DNA from: Paenibacillus azoreducens
GTDB lineage: Bacteria; Bacillota; Bacilli; Paenibacillales; Paenibacillaceae
Length of the DNA: 64,000 nt
NCBI RefSeq assembly: GCF_021654775.1
Contig: NZ_AP025343.1
Coordinates: 5,919,501 to 5,983,500 of the forward strand
Direction: 5' to 3'
Positions 43,961 to 52,009 of this stretch are shown here, piece by piece. A program made the translations under genes and the position numbers. The first letter of the stretch is position 1, and the number at the start of each line of letters is the position of its first letter. A model generated the notes under the pieces. That model did no database searches and was not told the origin of the DNA. It saw nothing but the letters and a program-made list of their open reading frames with translations.

Positions 43961-44197
43961 CAATTTCATAATGAATAATAATTAAAGGTATTTGAACAGC
44001 GGCATTAATGAAATTGATTCTTGAATTCGCTTTTTGGTTTTAGCAAAATCCTACATGACAAAAATGACTGGTTAACTGGCTGCCTGGCTGTTCCTTCTGA
44101 AAAGTTGCAAAAGTGCATCTATTTTAGCGTTCCAGGCAATTATGGCTAGAAAGCTTGCAAAAATGCATCTTTTCCCCAGCTTTTAGGCATACACAGA
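43956..44197. repeat. MITE-like dispersed repeat, copy A
   Basis: About 240 bases nearly matching 52971-53204. It opens with an inverted repeat GAATCAATTTCAT (43957-43969) / ATGAAATTGATTC (44008-44020), then carries TTGAATTCGCTTTTTGGTTT, a conserved middle part and two micro-hairpins (TTGCAAAAGTGCATC near 44104, TTGCAAAAATGCATC near 44153). Two further inverted micro-hairpins follow at 44211 and 44261 (AAAAGGATGCACTTTCGCAA). Confidence 0.7.
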
Positions 44198-44445
44198 CGA
44201 TTCATGGTCAAAAGGATGCACTTTCGCAACAATTTTGCATTTCACACTATAAAAAGCCTGAAAAGGATGCACTTTCGCAACAATTTCTCTCTGGAACCGC
44301 TCGTATCCGCTTCAAATCCGCGAAGTCCGCTTCATCCGCTTCTTTCCTCTTCAAAATTACCTTTAAGTCACCTTCGAAAACATAGCATGCAGCCACTTTT
44401 TCACCCTCCTCGGTGAACACGCGAATCAGGTCAAAAACTACACAA

Positions 44446-44560
44446 ACAAAAATACGCCTATCGACTTACCCTCACAAAAGTCAGACAGCGTTTTGCGGTA
44501 TTTTTTCCTGCGATACAAGAATGTGGGCTTCTTGAGGTTTATGCTCCCTTATATCTTCAA
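44446..44560. repeat. Three-hairpin repeat, copy 3 (diverged)
   Basis: Related to 28819-29047: AACAAAAATACGCCTATCGA, AGTCAGACAGCGTTTTGCGGT, TTTTTTCCTGCGATACAAGAATG and final CCCTTATATCTTCAAAA. Hairpin A is weakened and B and C carry one mismatch each, so this copy looks decayed. Confidence 0.6.
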
Positions 44561-44565
44561 AAAAA

Positions 44566-44596
44566 GGATCCAAGGGAATGGCCTTCCCCTGGATCC
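44566..44596 (-). terminator. Terminator downstream of a GNAT gene
   Basis: Minus-strand stem GGATCCAGGGGAA / TTCCCTTGGATCC followed by TTTTTTTG. It lies 184 bases past the GNAT stop at 44780; 44597-44779 holds no convincing gene. Confidence 0.65.
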
Positions 44597-44779
44597 TCCG
44601 TACTGCATCATTTTGATTAGTTCTTTTCATGCCACCAGCATTACAGTGATGTATCCGGGCATGTGTAAATTTAAGCGAAGTATCAATCGGATTGATCAAA
44701 ACCCGCTTCAAACAGTTCTCGCCTGCTTGGATGAGAAGCGTCTTCTGAGCCACTGGATATCGGTTGGTCATGGCCAGCT

Positions 44780-45286
44780 TCAGCCCAAAAAATAAGACAT
44801 CATTTCTTCGTCATAAGTCTGCCCCTGCACCATTAGAGCCTCTTTCTCCAGGCCATAACTGACAAACCCCAGTCCTTTATACAATGCCGCCGCAGCCGTA
44901 TTGGCCGTAACCACCGTCAGCTGGATCAACCTTAGGCCTTCGATTTCTTTGCCCCGGCGCAGTATTTCCTGCATAAGCATTTTGGCAATTCCTTGGCCGC
45001 GATGCTTGGAAGATACGTATACTCCCCACACCATCCCTTTATGTCTGACTTTCATCCCCTGCTCTCTCCGAAATCCGGCCATGCCAACCAGCTCGCCTGC
45101 TTCCGTAAAAGCGCCCAAAATATAATTGTCAGGTTCTTCGTTTATTCTCGATTCGACTTCGCTCACCGGCGTATGTACCTGTTCCTCATAAGAGGATCCA
45201 AAAGCCTCGGGATGATTCTTCAACGCTTCTAGCCGCAGCTTCCAAAATGCATCCGCTTGCCCGCGCTGTATATTCGTAATATGCAT
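44780..45286 (-). CDS. GNAT family N-acetyltransferase
   Basis: 168 residues. Acetyl-CoA loop HRGQGIAKMLMQEI after the VWGVYVSSK strand, then IQLTVVTANTAAAALYKGLGFVSYG. The substrate is unknown. It follows the phospholipase-C-like gene with a 6-base gap, so the two are probably co-transcribed. Confidence 0.85.
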   Translation of the reverse strand: MHITNIQRGQADAFWKLRLEALKNHPEAFGSSYEEQVHTPVSEVESRINEEPDNYILGAFTEAGELVGMAGFRREQGMKVRHKGMVWGVYVSSKHRGQGIAKMLMQEILRRGKEIEGLRLIQLTVVTANTAAAALYKGLGFVSYGLEKEALMVQGQTYDEEMMSYFLG

Positions 45287-45292
45287 GAATTG

Positions 45293-45937
45293 TCATTCCC
45301 CTTTCGTATCGATTCTCCATGCCTGAAATAGCTCTTTTAATTCGTTGGCTGTATTTTCGATAAAATGTTTCGCTTTTTCCTCCTGAAAGTAGCTATTCTG
45401 AATGCCGGGTTCATTACGGTTATCTTGCAACCACTTAATTTTGCTGTCTCTGTACCTGCCGACCTCATCCCATGTAAGAAACGGATCAAGCGCAAACGCA
45501 TGTGCCTGCCGCAATTTGATAAGCGCATCCTTGGCCCAAGCTGTATGTTTTAATAAATCGAATTCAAGCTGGCTGACTTCCCGGTGATATGTTTTTCTTG
45601 TCTCTGCCGGGTCTCCGCTATACTGCTGCTCAAAATCTACATATAATGTCTCAGTCCACCGGATATCGGTATAAATATGCGCGAAATACCCTAGAATAAA
45701 CTCTTTCCATTCTGCATTCCGATCTTTATCCAAATATTCGATGCAGGCATTCTGAAGCGTTTCAATGCTTGGAAATCGTTCTTCCCGGACAAAGTGGGTG
45801 ACACCCTTATCTTGTCTGGTGACATGCTCTCTCGCATGAATCGCATCCGGCGAAATGCTGCCAAGCAGAAAAGCGGGTGAAGGATCGGAAAATGACAACT
45901 TTTGAGCGACAGCAAAATGAACCATTGGCCAAGGCAT
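45293..45937 (-). CDS. Zinc-dependent phospholipase C-like protein
   Basis: 214 residues. MPWPMVHFAVAQKL, LLGSISPDAIHAR, GVTHFV and FILGYFAHIYTDIRW give the His/Asp pattern of the zinc-dependent phospholipase C/S1-P1 nuclease-like superfamily (all-helical, metal bound through N-terminal region His/Asp). No signal peptide, so an intracellular hydrolase of unknown substrate. Strong GAAGGAGAG upstream. Confidence 0.7.
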   Translation of the reverse strand: MPWPMVHFAVAQKLSFSDPSPAFLLGSISPDAIHAREHVTRQDKGVTHFVREERFPSIETLQNACIEYLDKDRNAEWKEFILGYFAHIYTDIRWTETLYVDFEQQYSGDPAETRKTYHREVSQLEFDLLKHTAWAKDALIKLRQAHAFALDPFLTWDEVGRYRDSKIKWLQDNRNEPGIQNSYFQEEKAKHFIENTANELKELFQAWRIDTKGE

Positions 45938-45986
45938 GGCGTACCTCTCCTTCGTGATAAATATATGTATATGGAATCCCTATCGT

Positions 45987-46157
45987 TTACGACAGCGACG
46001 TCGGTTTCGCCGCAAGTCCCTCAACGGAGGTCGAGCCGATATGATCGATTCTTAGCGCTGGATCCCCGAGCGCCTTTTTGATTTTTGCGCCCAGCCCCAT
46101 AAATTCCGCTTTCCATTTCGGGTCGTACGGCGCGATATAAAAGGTGTTGTCTAACAT
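45987..46157 (-). pseudogene. Truncated GrpB/UPF0157 family gene
   Basis: 56 residues after a GGAGGAG ribosome site: VAPYDP-like YIAPYDPKWKAEF, then LRIDHIGSTSVEGLAAKP, the signature of the GrpB (UPF0157 nucleotidyltransferase-like) family. Relatives continue for another 110 or more residues (KPIIDIxVxV ...); here the frame ends KPTSLS-stop, losing the catalytic part. The frame break falls exactly where conservation should continue, so a deletion is likely. Confidence 0.75.
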
Positions 46158-46286
46158 AAGGCTCTCCTCCTTTTAATGACTTCTACCCTAGCCATACTTT
46201 TTCCCCATATTTCCGCAGAATCCTTTAAAATTTCCAAATATTCGCACCCGTATAGGCCTATAATCGTATACAATAGTAGCATATAT

Positions 46287-46370
46287 AATCAATTTCATAA
46301 TGATAACTACTGTCATATGATCCAATATCTAGGTCAAATCGCTCAATATACATCCATTATGAAATTGATT
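46287..46370. repeat. Perfect 16-bp inverted repeat sharing the MITE-like termini
   Basis: AATCAATTTCATAATG at 46287-46302 and CATTATGAAATTGATT at 46355-46370, with a 52-base spacer. The arms match those of the dispersed repeat at 43957-44020, the inside does not. It sits in the 5' region of the SPFH operon. Confidence 0.65.
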
Positions 46371-46428
46371 CTTTAAGGACCTTTTTCCATATTTAATGAA
46401 ATGAATGGTGCAAAAAGGAGTGCATTAA

Positions 46429-47739
46429 ATGGCAATTATTGATGTTGTGAAATACGATGGACCCCCAGGTGTTTTTGCATGGCGTTATCCGAATCAGGAA
46501 TTGGGAACATGGACCCAACTGATCGTGCACGAAACTCAAGAAGCGATTCTGTTTAAAAGCGGTCAGGCGCTGGATTCCTTTACGGCTGGTCGCCATACGT
46601 TAAGTACCGCTAATATACCCTTGTTGTCCAGTTTCGTAAACCTGCCATTCGGCGGACGCTCCCCTTTTACAGCTGAGGTGTGGTTCGTTAATAAACTCAG
46701 CTCGCTGGATGTGAAATGGGGGACCAGCTCGCCCCTGGAACTGCAGGATCCTAAATTCAACATTATTGTATCTATAAGAGCTTACGGCCAATTCGGAATT
46801 CAAATTGTGGATGCACGTAAGTTCCTGCTAAAGCTGGTAGGGAATCTTTCCACTTTTGATCAGGATACGCTGGTTAAATATTACCGCGGCGTGTTGATGT
46901 CCAACATCAAAGAAATGATCTCGGCCTACATCGTCCACAAAAAAATCAGCGTGGTCGAAATCAACGCTTATGCCGCCGAAATAGCCAAACATATCGAAAC
47001 TGCGATTGCTCCAGCCTTTGAGGATATGGGCATATCACTCATCAATTTCTATATCGATTCGATAAATACTCCGTCGGATGACCCTGCCGCCCAACGGATC
47101 AAAGCAGCTTTAGCCAAAAAGGCGGAGATGGATATTATCGGATATACCTATCAGGAGGAACGATCATTTAACACTATGCAAGATGCGGCCAAAAATCCCG
47201 GAAGCACCGCCGCGACGATCGGCTCCGGGCTCGGGATGGGATTGGGGATGGCAGGTCCTATGTATGAAGCCGCCAACCAAATGAGCGGAAATCTTACGTT
47301 TCAAAGTTCTGCGGCCAAAATCGCAAAGCAGACAAGCTGCCCGAAATGCGGAAGCCCCAATACGGAAGAAGCGAGATTCTGCTCCGGCTGCGGTCAATCC
47401 TTGACGGCGGAAGCTGCCGCCACTCCCGAAAAGAAACAGGTCATTTGCAGCGATTGCGGAAGTCCAATTCCTCCGAACGCCAAATTTTGCGAAAATTGCG
47501 GAGATCCTTACAATGCCTGTCCATCTTGCGGTTACGACTTCGCTGTTGGAACGGCTGCATGCCCGAATTGCGGAACCGCGCTTCCGAAGGCATGCCGGGA
47601 ATGCGGAGAATTGATGGATCCCAAAGCGAAATTTTGTCCAAGCTGCGGTACGAGCAGCGTCCTGAAATGCACAAGCTGTAATCACGAAATTACGCCCGGA
47701 CAAAAGTTCTGCATGGAATGCGGCGCCAAATTATCATAA
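46429..47739 (+). CDS. SPFH-domain protein with five zinc ribbons (YdjI-like)
   Basis: 436 residues. Residues about 1-240 form the SPFH/virion-core-like domain (WRYPNQELGTWTQLIVHETQEAILF, then the band-7-like helix region KAALAKKAEMDIIGYTYQEE). From about 303 to the end there are five paired CxxC zinc-ribbon units, starting CPKC/CSGC, CSDC/CENC, CPSC/CPNC, CREC/CPSC and CTSC/CMEC. Bacillus YdjI, a shorter relative, works with PspA in envelope stress. AAAGGAG precedes the ATG. First gene of a three-gene operon with two membrane proteins. Confidence 0.85.
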   Translation: MAIIDVVKYDGPPGVFAWRYPNQELGTWTQLIVHETQEAILFKSGQALDSFTAGRHTLSTANIPLLSSFVNLPFGGRSPFTAEVWFVNKLSSLDVKWGTSSPLELQDPKFNIIVSIRAYGQFGIQIVDARKFLLKLVGNLSTFDQDTLVKYYRGVLMSNIKEMISAYIVHKKISVVEINAYAAEIAKHIETAIAPAFEDMGISLINFYIDSINTPSDDPAAQRIKAALAKKAEMDIIGYTYQEERSFNTMQDAAKNPGSTAATIGSGLGMGLGMAGPMYEAANQMSGNLTFQSSAAKIAKQTSCPKCGSPNTEEARFCSGCGQSLTAEAAATPEKKQVICSDCGSPIPPNAKFCENCGDPYNACPSCGYDFAVGTAACPNCGTALPKACRECGELMDPKAKFCPSCGTSSVLKCTSCNHEITPGQKFCMECGAKLS

Positions 47740-47753
47740 AGCGGGGGAAGAAA

Positions 47754-48515
47754 TTGAATACCGGAATCATTCGTAGAAGCTGGTTCAGGAACATCGTCTT
47801 CATATTGCCCTTGATAACTGTTGTGCTGTTTGGATGGTATGGCGGATGGAACAGGATGAACACATGGATTTCAGGTGCAGCGGTCGGGTGCGCCGAAGCC
47901 GCCGCATTGTTATTTTGGCTGCGGATAACAAGCGGCAGATCAAATACCAGCTCTCCTGTTCCTTTTCGCATTGCATCCGGTGTCGCTACCGGGATTTACG
48001 GGATTTCCGTTTTGATTAGCGTCATTCTATGCGAATACATATTGGAAATCACGTGGGCTGCTTATCTAACGATACAACTCATCATGTTGGCGGGGTTTAT
48101 TGTCGTTTGCGTGCTGCTGGAGCTGGGGGGAAGGTATGCCGGTTCCCAGGAGCGCAAGCAGTTTGATGAACGAAATGTCCAAAAGAAGCTGGCCAACCGG
48201 ATATCATCCATTCGTTCGCAAATACAGACCATGTCAGACATTCCGGAACCAAGCGGGCTGCTGCAGGAGTTTAGAAAGTTAGAGGAAACCATTCTTTATA
48301 GCGATCCGGCAGTAAGTGCGGCATGGTGTGGAATCAAGAGCCTGCTCGAGCAGCATATTTCGCTTTTGGAGGACCAGGTGAAGCTCATGAATGCCGTAGC
48401 CGTGCCGAAAAAAGCAGAAGCAGCAGCCGAAACTACCCAAATCGTTCGTAAAATACATGAAATCATGGATGAACAAAAGAAACAATCGCTGCTTTTGAAT
48501 TCCAAGTCAATATAG
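47754..48515 (+). CDS. Four-TM membrane protein with a coiled cytoplasmic tail
   Basis: About 253 residues. Hydrophobic segments near 9-28, 37-58, 70-92 and 98-120 predict four membrane passes; the remaining half is polar and helical (KQFDERNVQKKLANRISSIR ... LLEDQVKLMNAV ... IVRKIHEIMDEQKKQ), likely coiled coil. No family recognised. The open frame extends to 47718, but GCGGGGGAAGAAA stands before a TTG at 47754. It starts 14 bases after the SPFH gene, so they belong together. Confidence 0.75.
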   Translation: MNTGIIRRSWFRNIVFILPLITVVLFGWYGGWNRMNTWISGAAVGCAEAAALLFWLRITSGRSNTSSPVPFRIASGVATGIYGISVLISVILCEYILEITWAAYLTIQLIMLAGFIVVCVLLELGGRYAGSQERKQFDERNVQKKLANRISSIRSQIQTMSDIPEPSGLLQEFRKLEETILYSDPAVSAAWCGIKSLLEQHISLLEDQVKLMNAVAVPKKAEAAAETTQIVRKIHEIMDEQKKQSLLLNSKSI

Positions 48516-48544
48516 GAGAAGAAATATAAGAAGGAGATCTATAC

Positions 48545-49336
48545 ATGGATTTTGCATTCAAATCAAATTTCAAGGCATTTGACCGGATCATCCTTGCCAT
48601 AACTTTTTTATTTTTCCCCCTCGGTTTAGTGATGGCCCTCATCCGGGTAATCTCAACGCATTTTCATCGCAGCCGCAAAGGCCGAAACCATCAGTTGCTG
48701 GGTTGGTGCCTGATCTATACCTATTTTATTTGTATGTTTCTCATCTATTTGACATACGACGGATTCGGACAGGAAGAAATAGCGGAATTTTTAGGCATAG
48801 GTCTCGTCTGGGGCATGCTTATGCTTATTCCGGCCGCCATTTTCTTTGCTTTGGCCGGCGTGGCGGACCGAAAGTTCAATAAGCTGCTGGGTCAATATTA
48901 TCAGTTAGTGATGAAGAATGGGATCAATGAGATCGATCACATCGCTTATGAAACCAGACAATCCCCTTATCCGGTCATGCGGGATTTGGAATTTATGGTG
49001 AATGAGCGCATGCTGCCATTCGGCAGAATCGAAAATGGGATTCTCTTACTCGAGCCGGAAGGTTTTCACGAACAATACGAAGCGAACGAGGATTACGAGG
49101 AAAATGATGAGGATGAATACGACGACGATGATGAGTATGATGAGGATGAATACGATGACGAGGACGACGAGGATGAGTACGATGATGAGGACTACGACGA
49201 CGAAGAAGATGAAGATACAGACACGAAACCAAAAGGCCCAAGGATGATCGAATGCCCCGGCTGCGGCGCCAGGGTGGTCGTTGTTCCCCATGAGCGGAAA
49301 GAATGCGAATATTGCGGCAACGAAATCAGCGCATAA
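48545..49336 (+). CDS. Membrane protein with acidic tract and C-terminal zinc ribbon
   Basis: 263 residues. Three hydrophobic segments (about 14-37, 55-75, 85-110), a soluble helical region with a winged-helix-like stretch (NGINEIDHIAYETRQSPYPV), then from about 175 to 225 a nearly pure Asp/Glu/Tyr tract, and a zinc ribbon CPGC ... CEYC at 238-259. AAGGAG before the ATG. The acidic tract could bind cations or basic proteins. Last gene of the SPFH operon, followed by a terminator. Confidence 0.75.
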   Translation: MDFAFKSNFKAFDRIILAITFLFFPLGLVMALIRVISTHFHRSRKGRNHQLLGWCLIYTYFICMFLIYLTYDGFGQEEIAEFLGIGLVWGMLMLIPAAIFFALAGVADRKFNKLLGQYYQLVMKNGINEIDHIAYETRQSPYPVMRDLEFMVNERMLPFGRIENGILLLEPEGFHEQYEANEDYEENDEDEYDDDDEYDEDEYDDEDDEDEYDDEDYDDEEDEDTDTKPKGPRMIECPGCGARVVVVPHERKECEYCGNEISA

Positions 49337-49365
49337 AGCTGGATGACAATCCGATTTATAAAACC

Positions 49366-49416
49366 AAAACGCCTGCTCTATTGTCTACAAATACAAGCGG
49401 AGCAGGCGTTTTTTGT
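49366..49416. terminator. Bidirectional terminator
   Basis: 11-bp arms AACGCCTGCTC / GAGCAGGCGTT with TTTTTTG on plus and TTTTGGTTTT on minus, between the convergent SPFH operon and GNAT gene. Confidence 0.75.
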
Positions 49417-49835
49417 TATAAATCCTTCTTAAAATAATAATGCTTGAATCCCCGAGGCGCGTCATCGATTACAGCCATTTCTTGATATCCATGTTTTTTG
49501 TAAAACCCGGGGGCTTGGAAGCTGAACGTATTCAGTTTAATGAAGGTACATTCTTTTTCTCTGGCTATTCTCTCGATTTCCGTTAACAATTGGGAGCCAA
49601 AGCCATGTTTTCGATAAGCCGGGTCCACCCATAAAATATGGACTTCCACCCAGTTCCAGCAGCATTCACCTAGCAAGCCCGCGATGATTTTGCCTTCTTG
49701 ATCCTTGATATTCAGATTTATTTCCTCATATCGGTTCAGATCAGCTGGCACTTGGCCGGCATTAAACTCAATCAGCCTATCTCTGATAAATTTGCTTTCT
49801 TCTTCGGAATTTCTTGAGATTTGATGTACACTCAT
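49416..49835 (-). CDS. GNAT family N-acetyltransferase
   Basis: 139 residues, compact GNAT: IIAGLLGECCWNWVEVHILWV then YRKHGFGSQLLTEIE and FIKLNTFSFQAPGFYKKHGY. The pattern NTFSFQAP(G/E)FYxKxGY is shared with a group of small acetyltransferases of unknown substrate. Its 3' end reaches the terminator at 49366-49416. Confidence 0.83.
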   Translation of the reverse strand: MSVHQISRNSEEESKFIRDRLIEFNAGQVPADLNRYEEINLNIKDQEGKIIAGLLGECCWNWVEVHILWVDPAYRKHGFGSQLLTEIERIAREKECTFIKLNTFSFQAPGFYKKHGYQEMAVIDDAPRGFKHYYFKKDL

Positions 49836-49898
49836 TTCATACTCTCCCTTGGCCCTAATATTTCTATAATTGATGATGGTAATTCGGAATTTTCCTAT

Positions 49899-50288
49899 TT
49901 ATCCCTCCACCAAATGATAATAGCGCACATCCCCTTTTTCCGTTTCAGCAATTAATATATCTCCGCGTTCTTTCACGCTGTAAATCCTGGTTCCGATACT
50001 TAAGTGATTGGCCGTCCCGTCTTCGAAATGCAGACCGTCCTTGTTGTTCTGACTAATTTTTGTAATTTGCACGTCCTTCGTAAGGCTTAATTCATTCACC
50101 CAATCGATTCCTGAACAATAAACGGTACCCTTATACATAAAAATGTCGGCATCAGGTTTGGACTGCAAAACCTTGTATGCGGAAGGGTTTTCTATTCCAT
50201 AATTTTTCCTGGCGATTCCATTACCGGAAGTGCAGCCGCTGGTGACCATCAAGATGAAAGAGACAAATAAAATCATCATTTTATTCAT
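49899..50288 (-). CDS. Small lipoprotein of unknown function
   Basis: About 129 residues. MNKMMILFVSFILMVTSGCTSG is a lipoprotein signal with SGC lipobox (Cys 19). The mature part is predicted mostly beta. No family recognised. The frame begins at 50309, but GGAGAAATAAC before the ATG at 50288 sets the start. Confidence 0.7.
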   Translation of the reverse strand: MNKMMILFVSFILMVTSGCTSGNGIARKNYGIENPSAYKVLQSKPDADIFMYKGTVYCSGIDWVNELSLTKDVQITKISQNNKDGLHFEDGTANHLSIGTRIYSVKERGDILIAETEKGDVRYYHLVEG

Positions 50289-50372
50289 GTTATTTCTCCT
50301 TGGATTCATGATTTAGTTTTTTGCAAAATCCTCGATTTAGAGTCAATAACACTCTTTCCATCTTTATAGCAT

Positions 50373-50405
50373 AAAATCCAGCTGCAAGTCACCCCAGCTG
50401 GATTT
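50373..50405 (-). terminator. Terminator of the YHYH gene
   Basis: Minus-strand arms AAATCCAGCTG / CAGCTGGATTT followed by TATGC; convincing stem, modest T content. Confidence 0.55.
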
Positions 50406-50410
50406 AACCC

Positions 50411-50581
50411 TTACCTTTTTTTCTTGTGATAGTGATAACCCGTGCAAAGACCTTTTTGTTTGGATTTGGCAGAGCAGTTATGCCCGCCGTTTTTATCGAG
50501 TCTTCCCGAATGTGCGTAAGCAGAAGATGTGATTCCCAGCAATACGACCAAAGCCATCATCATGATCACGAATTTTTTCAT
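50411..50581 (-). CDS. Small secreted YHYH-domain protein
   Basis: 56 residues, below usual gene-finding cut-offs. Sec signal MKKFVIMMMALVVLLGITSS with AYA cleavage site, then HSGRLDKNGGHNCSAKSKQK and GLCTGYHYH, the full YHYH motif seen in many Bacilli secreted proteins, often next to or fused with excalibur calcium-binding or SH3 domains. Two Cys could form a disulfide; several His suggest metal binding. Function unknown. Confidence 0.8.
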   Translation of the reverse strand: MKKFVIMMMALVVLLGITSSAYAHSGRLDKNGGHNCSAKSKQKGLCTGYHYHKKKR

Positions 50582-50720
50582 TTTATCACCTGCATATCCC
50601 CTATGCTTTAGGGTGTAATAGAATCTCCTTCATTCTACTATAAAACCCAAAATCAGGATACCTATATTCTATAAATTCGTATTTTTATGAAATAATCGCG
50701 ATAGAATTGCCTTTTCTCTT

Positions 50721-51446
50721 TCATTCGGAGTCGCTTTTCGTTTGTTCAATCAATTCATGTATCGATGCCGGATATAGCGGTTTGCTAAGTTCCAAAATGG
50801 CTTTGGCATAAGATTGTATTTCCTTTTGGGCGTCATGCTCTAGGCGCTGGCTTAAAAAATGACATACCGACTGTAGGGAGGCGGTCCAATACCATCTGAC
50901 ATACATTCCGTATGCTGGCAAAAACAGCCGCGCCTGCTCTGCGCAAACCCCGGCTTGCAAGGCGGCTTCATATTTCTGCACTCCGGCTTCGATATAGTCG
51001 ATCAATTCCTTCGTCAGCTGCCCCCCTGTCTCGGCGCTCAGGACCTCCCCGCTGCCCTGTTTGGAATTTTCGGGTTTGCTTCGCCATTCATCGGGTCCCG
51101 GGACGTAAAATACCGGTTCCTCCGTAATATATCTGCGGCTTGATTCATTCCATGCTTCGAGACTGTCCCCGGTGCCTTCGGCATGGCTTGCGCCAATCAC
51201 GTATTTCCACCATTGTCTGGCGACCATAAGCGGGGCGTAAATTTCGTACTGCAGTATCACATGCCGAAACGGCGAGGTATGCCCTTCCCTGGCAAGGAAC
51301 CGGATTAGACGGATATCCTTTTCATTCAACTCACTAGACTCCTTGGCATAGGACACCCGGGCGGCGTTTACGACCGTCAGGTCCGACCCCATATGGTTAA
51401 CAAGCCTTACATAACCTTTATCCAAAACCTCAACGAATGACATCAT
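50721..51446 (-). CDS. thyX: Flavin-dependent thymidylate synthase with variant signature
   Basis: 241 residues. ThyX makes dTMP from dUMP with FAD and methylene-THF. Conserved: VVNAARVSYAKES, REGHTSPFRHV, the substrate-binding NESSRRY and the C-terminal WTASLQSVCHFLSQRLEHDAQ with the QxE/Q-rich helix. The canonical RHR that follows ARQW reads WKYV here, and about ten residues (HAEGTGDSLE) are inserted before WNESSRRY. Either M1 or M2 could be the start after AAGGAGG. Confidence 0.88.
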   Translation of the reverse strand: MMSFVEVLDKGYVRLVNHMGSDLTVVNAARVSYAKESSELNEKDIRLIRFLAREGHTSPFRHVILQYEIYAPLMVARQWWKYVIGASHAEGTGDSLEAWNESSRRYITEEPVFYVPGPDEWRSKPENSKQGSGEVLSAETGGQLTKELIDYIEAGVQKYEAALQAGVCAEQARLFLPAYGMYVRWYWTASLQSVCHFLSQRLEHDAQKEIQSYAKAILELSKPLYPASIHELIEQTKSDSE

Positions 51447-51548
51447 AATGCCTCCTTCAATTCCTTCTTCGTTCTTACTTCTTCAAAAGCAGGGCAACTT
51501 CCTGTATGATTCTCCCATATGACATGCCGGATATTTCCACGAAAAAAA

Positions 51549-51569
51549 ACACTGCCATTAAGGCAGTGT
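51549..51569 (-). terminator. Terminator of the SRPBCC gene
   Basis: Minus-strand ACACTGCC-TTAAT-GGCAGTGT followed by TTTTTTT, immediately past the gene's stop codon. Confidence 0.8.
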
Positions 51570-51574
51570 CTCCT

Positions 51575-52006
51575 CTATTTGATCAATGCCGCTCTCAGAT
51601 CCGAACCATACTCCAAATAACCTTTTAGACAGGTTAGCATATAAACCCATCCCTCTTTGTTATCCAATAACCGGCTAATGAATTGATCATCGTTTTCGTT
51701 AAAACCTTCCTCGTTAACTTCAACAATCGTGTTTGCCTGATCGGCATCAATCAACGTTATCGTAACGGCATTTCCCTCGCCATTAGAGCCCCATCGAAAA
51801 GCAATCTTCTTGTTTTCCACGATCTCGGCAATTTTGATGTCGCCTTGCGCCTCATACTCTTCATACTTTAATGTAATGGTTTTACCCTGTTCCCATCTTT
51901 CAGAGCTTGAGGAAAACCAAAAGCCCCCAATTTTCGCCGGGTCCACAAAAGCTTCAAATATTTCATTAGCGGGCTTAAGTATTTTCATTTTCGTAAGATT
52001 GTTCAT
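51575..52006 (-). CDS. SRPBCC/AHSA1-domain protein
   Basis: 143 residues of the START/Bet v1-like AHSA1 family: ILKPANEIFEAFVDPAKIGG, FWFSSSSERWEQGKTI, IVENKKIAFRWG, VEVNEEGF and a C-terminal GWVYMLTCLKGYLEYG helix. Family members bind hydrophobic ligands; often toxin or stress related. The TTG at 52009 precedes the ATG used here. AAAGGAAATAGG upstream. Confidence 0.82.
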   Translation of the reverse strand: MNNLTKMKILKPANEIFEAFVDPAKIGGFWFSSSSERWEQGKTITLKYEEYEAQGDIKIAEIVENKKIAFRWGSNGEGNAVTITLIDADQANTIVEVNEEGFNENDDQFISRLLDNKEGWVYMLTCLKGYLEYGSDLRAALIK

Positions 52007-52009
52007 CAA

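Noticed and set aside
43658..44290. Possible CRISPR array from recurrent TTGCAAAA motifs
   Set aside because: Motif spacing and orientation are irregular, units are diverged, and no cas genes are present.
44481..44771. 96-residue minus-strand open frame
   Set aside because: It spans a terminator hairpin and a repeat copy, has no good ribosome site, and resembles no family; kept as non-coding.
46176..46376. 66-residue plus-strand open frame
   Set aside because: It runs through the perfect inverted repeat at 46287-46370 and has no ribosome site.
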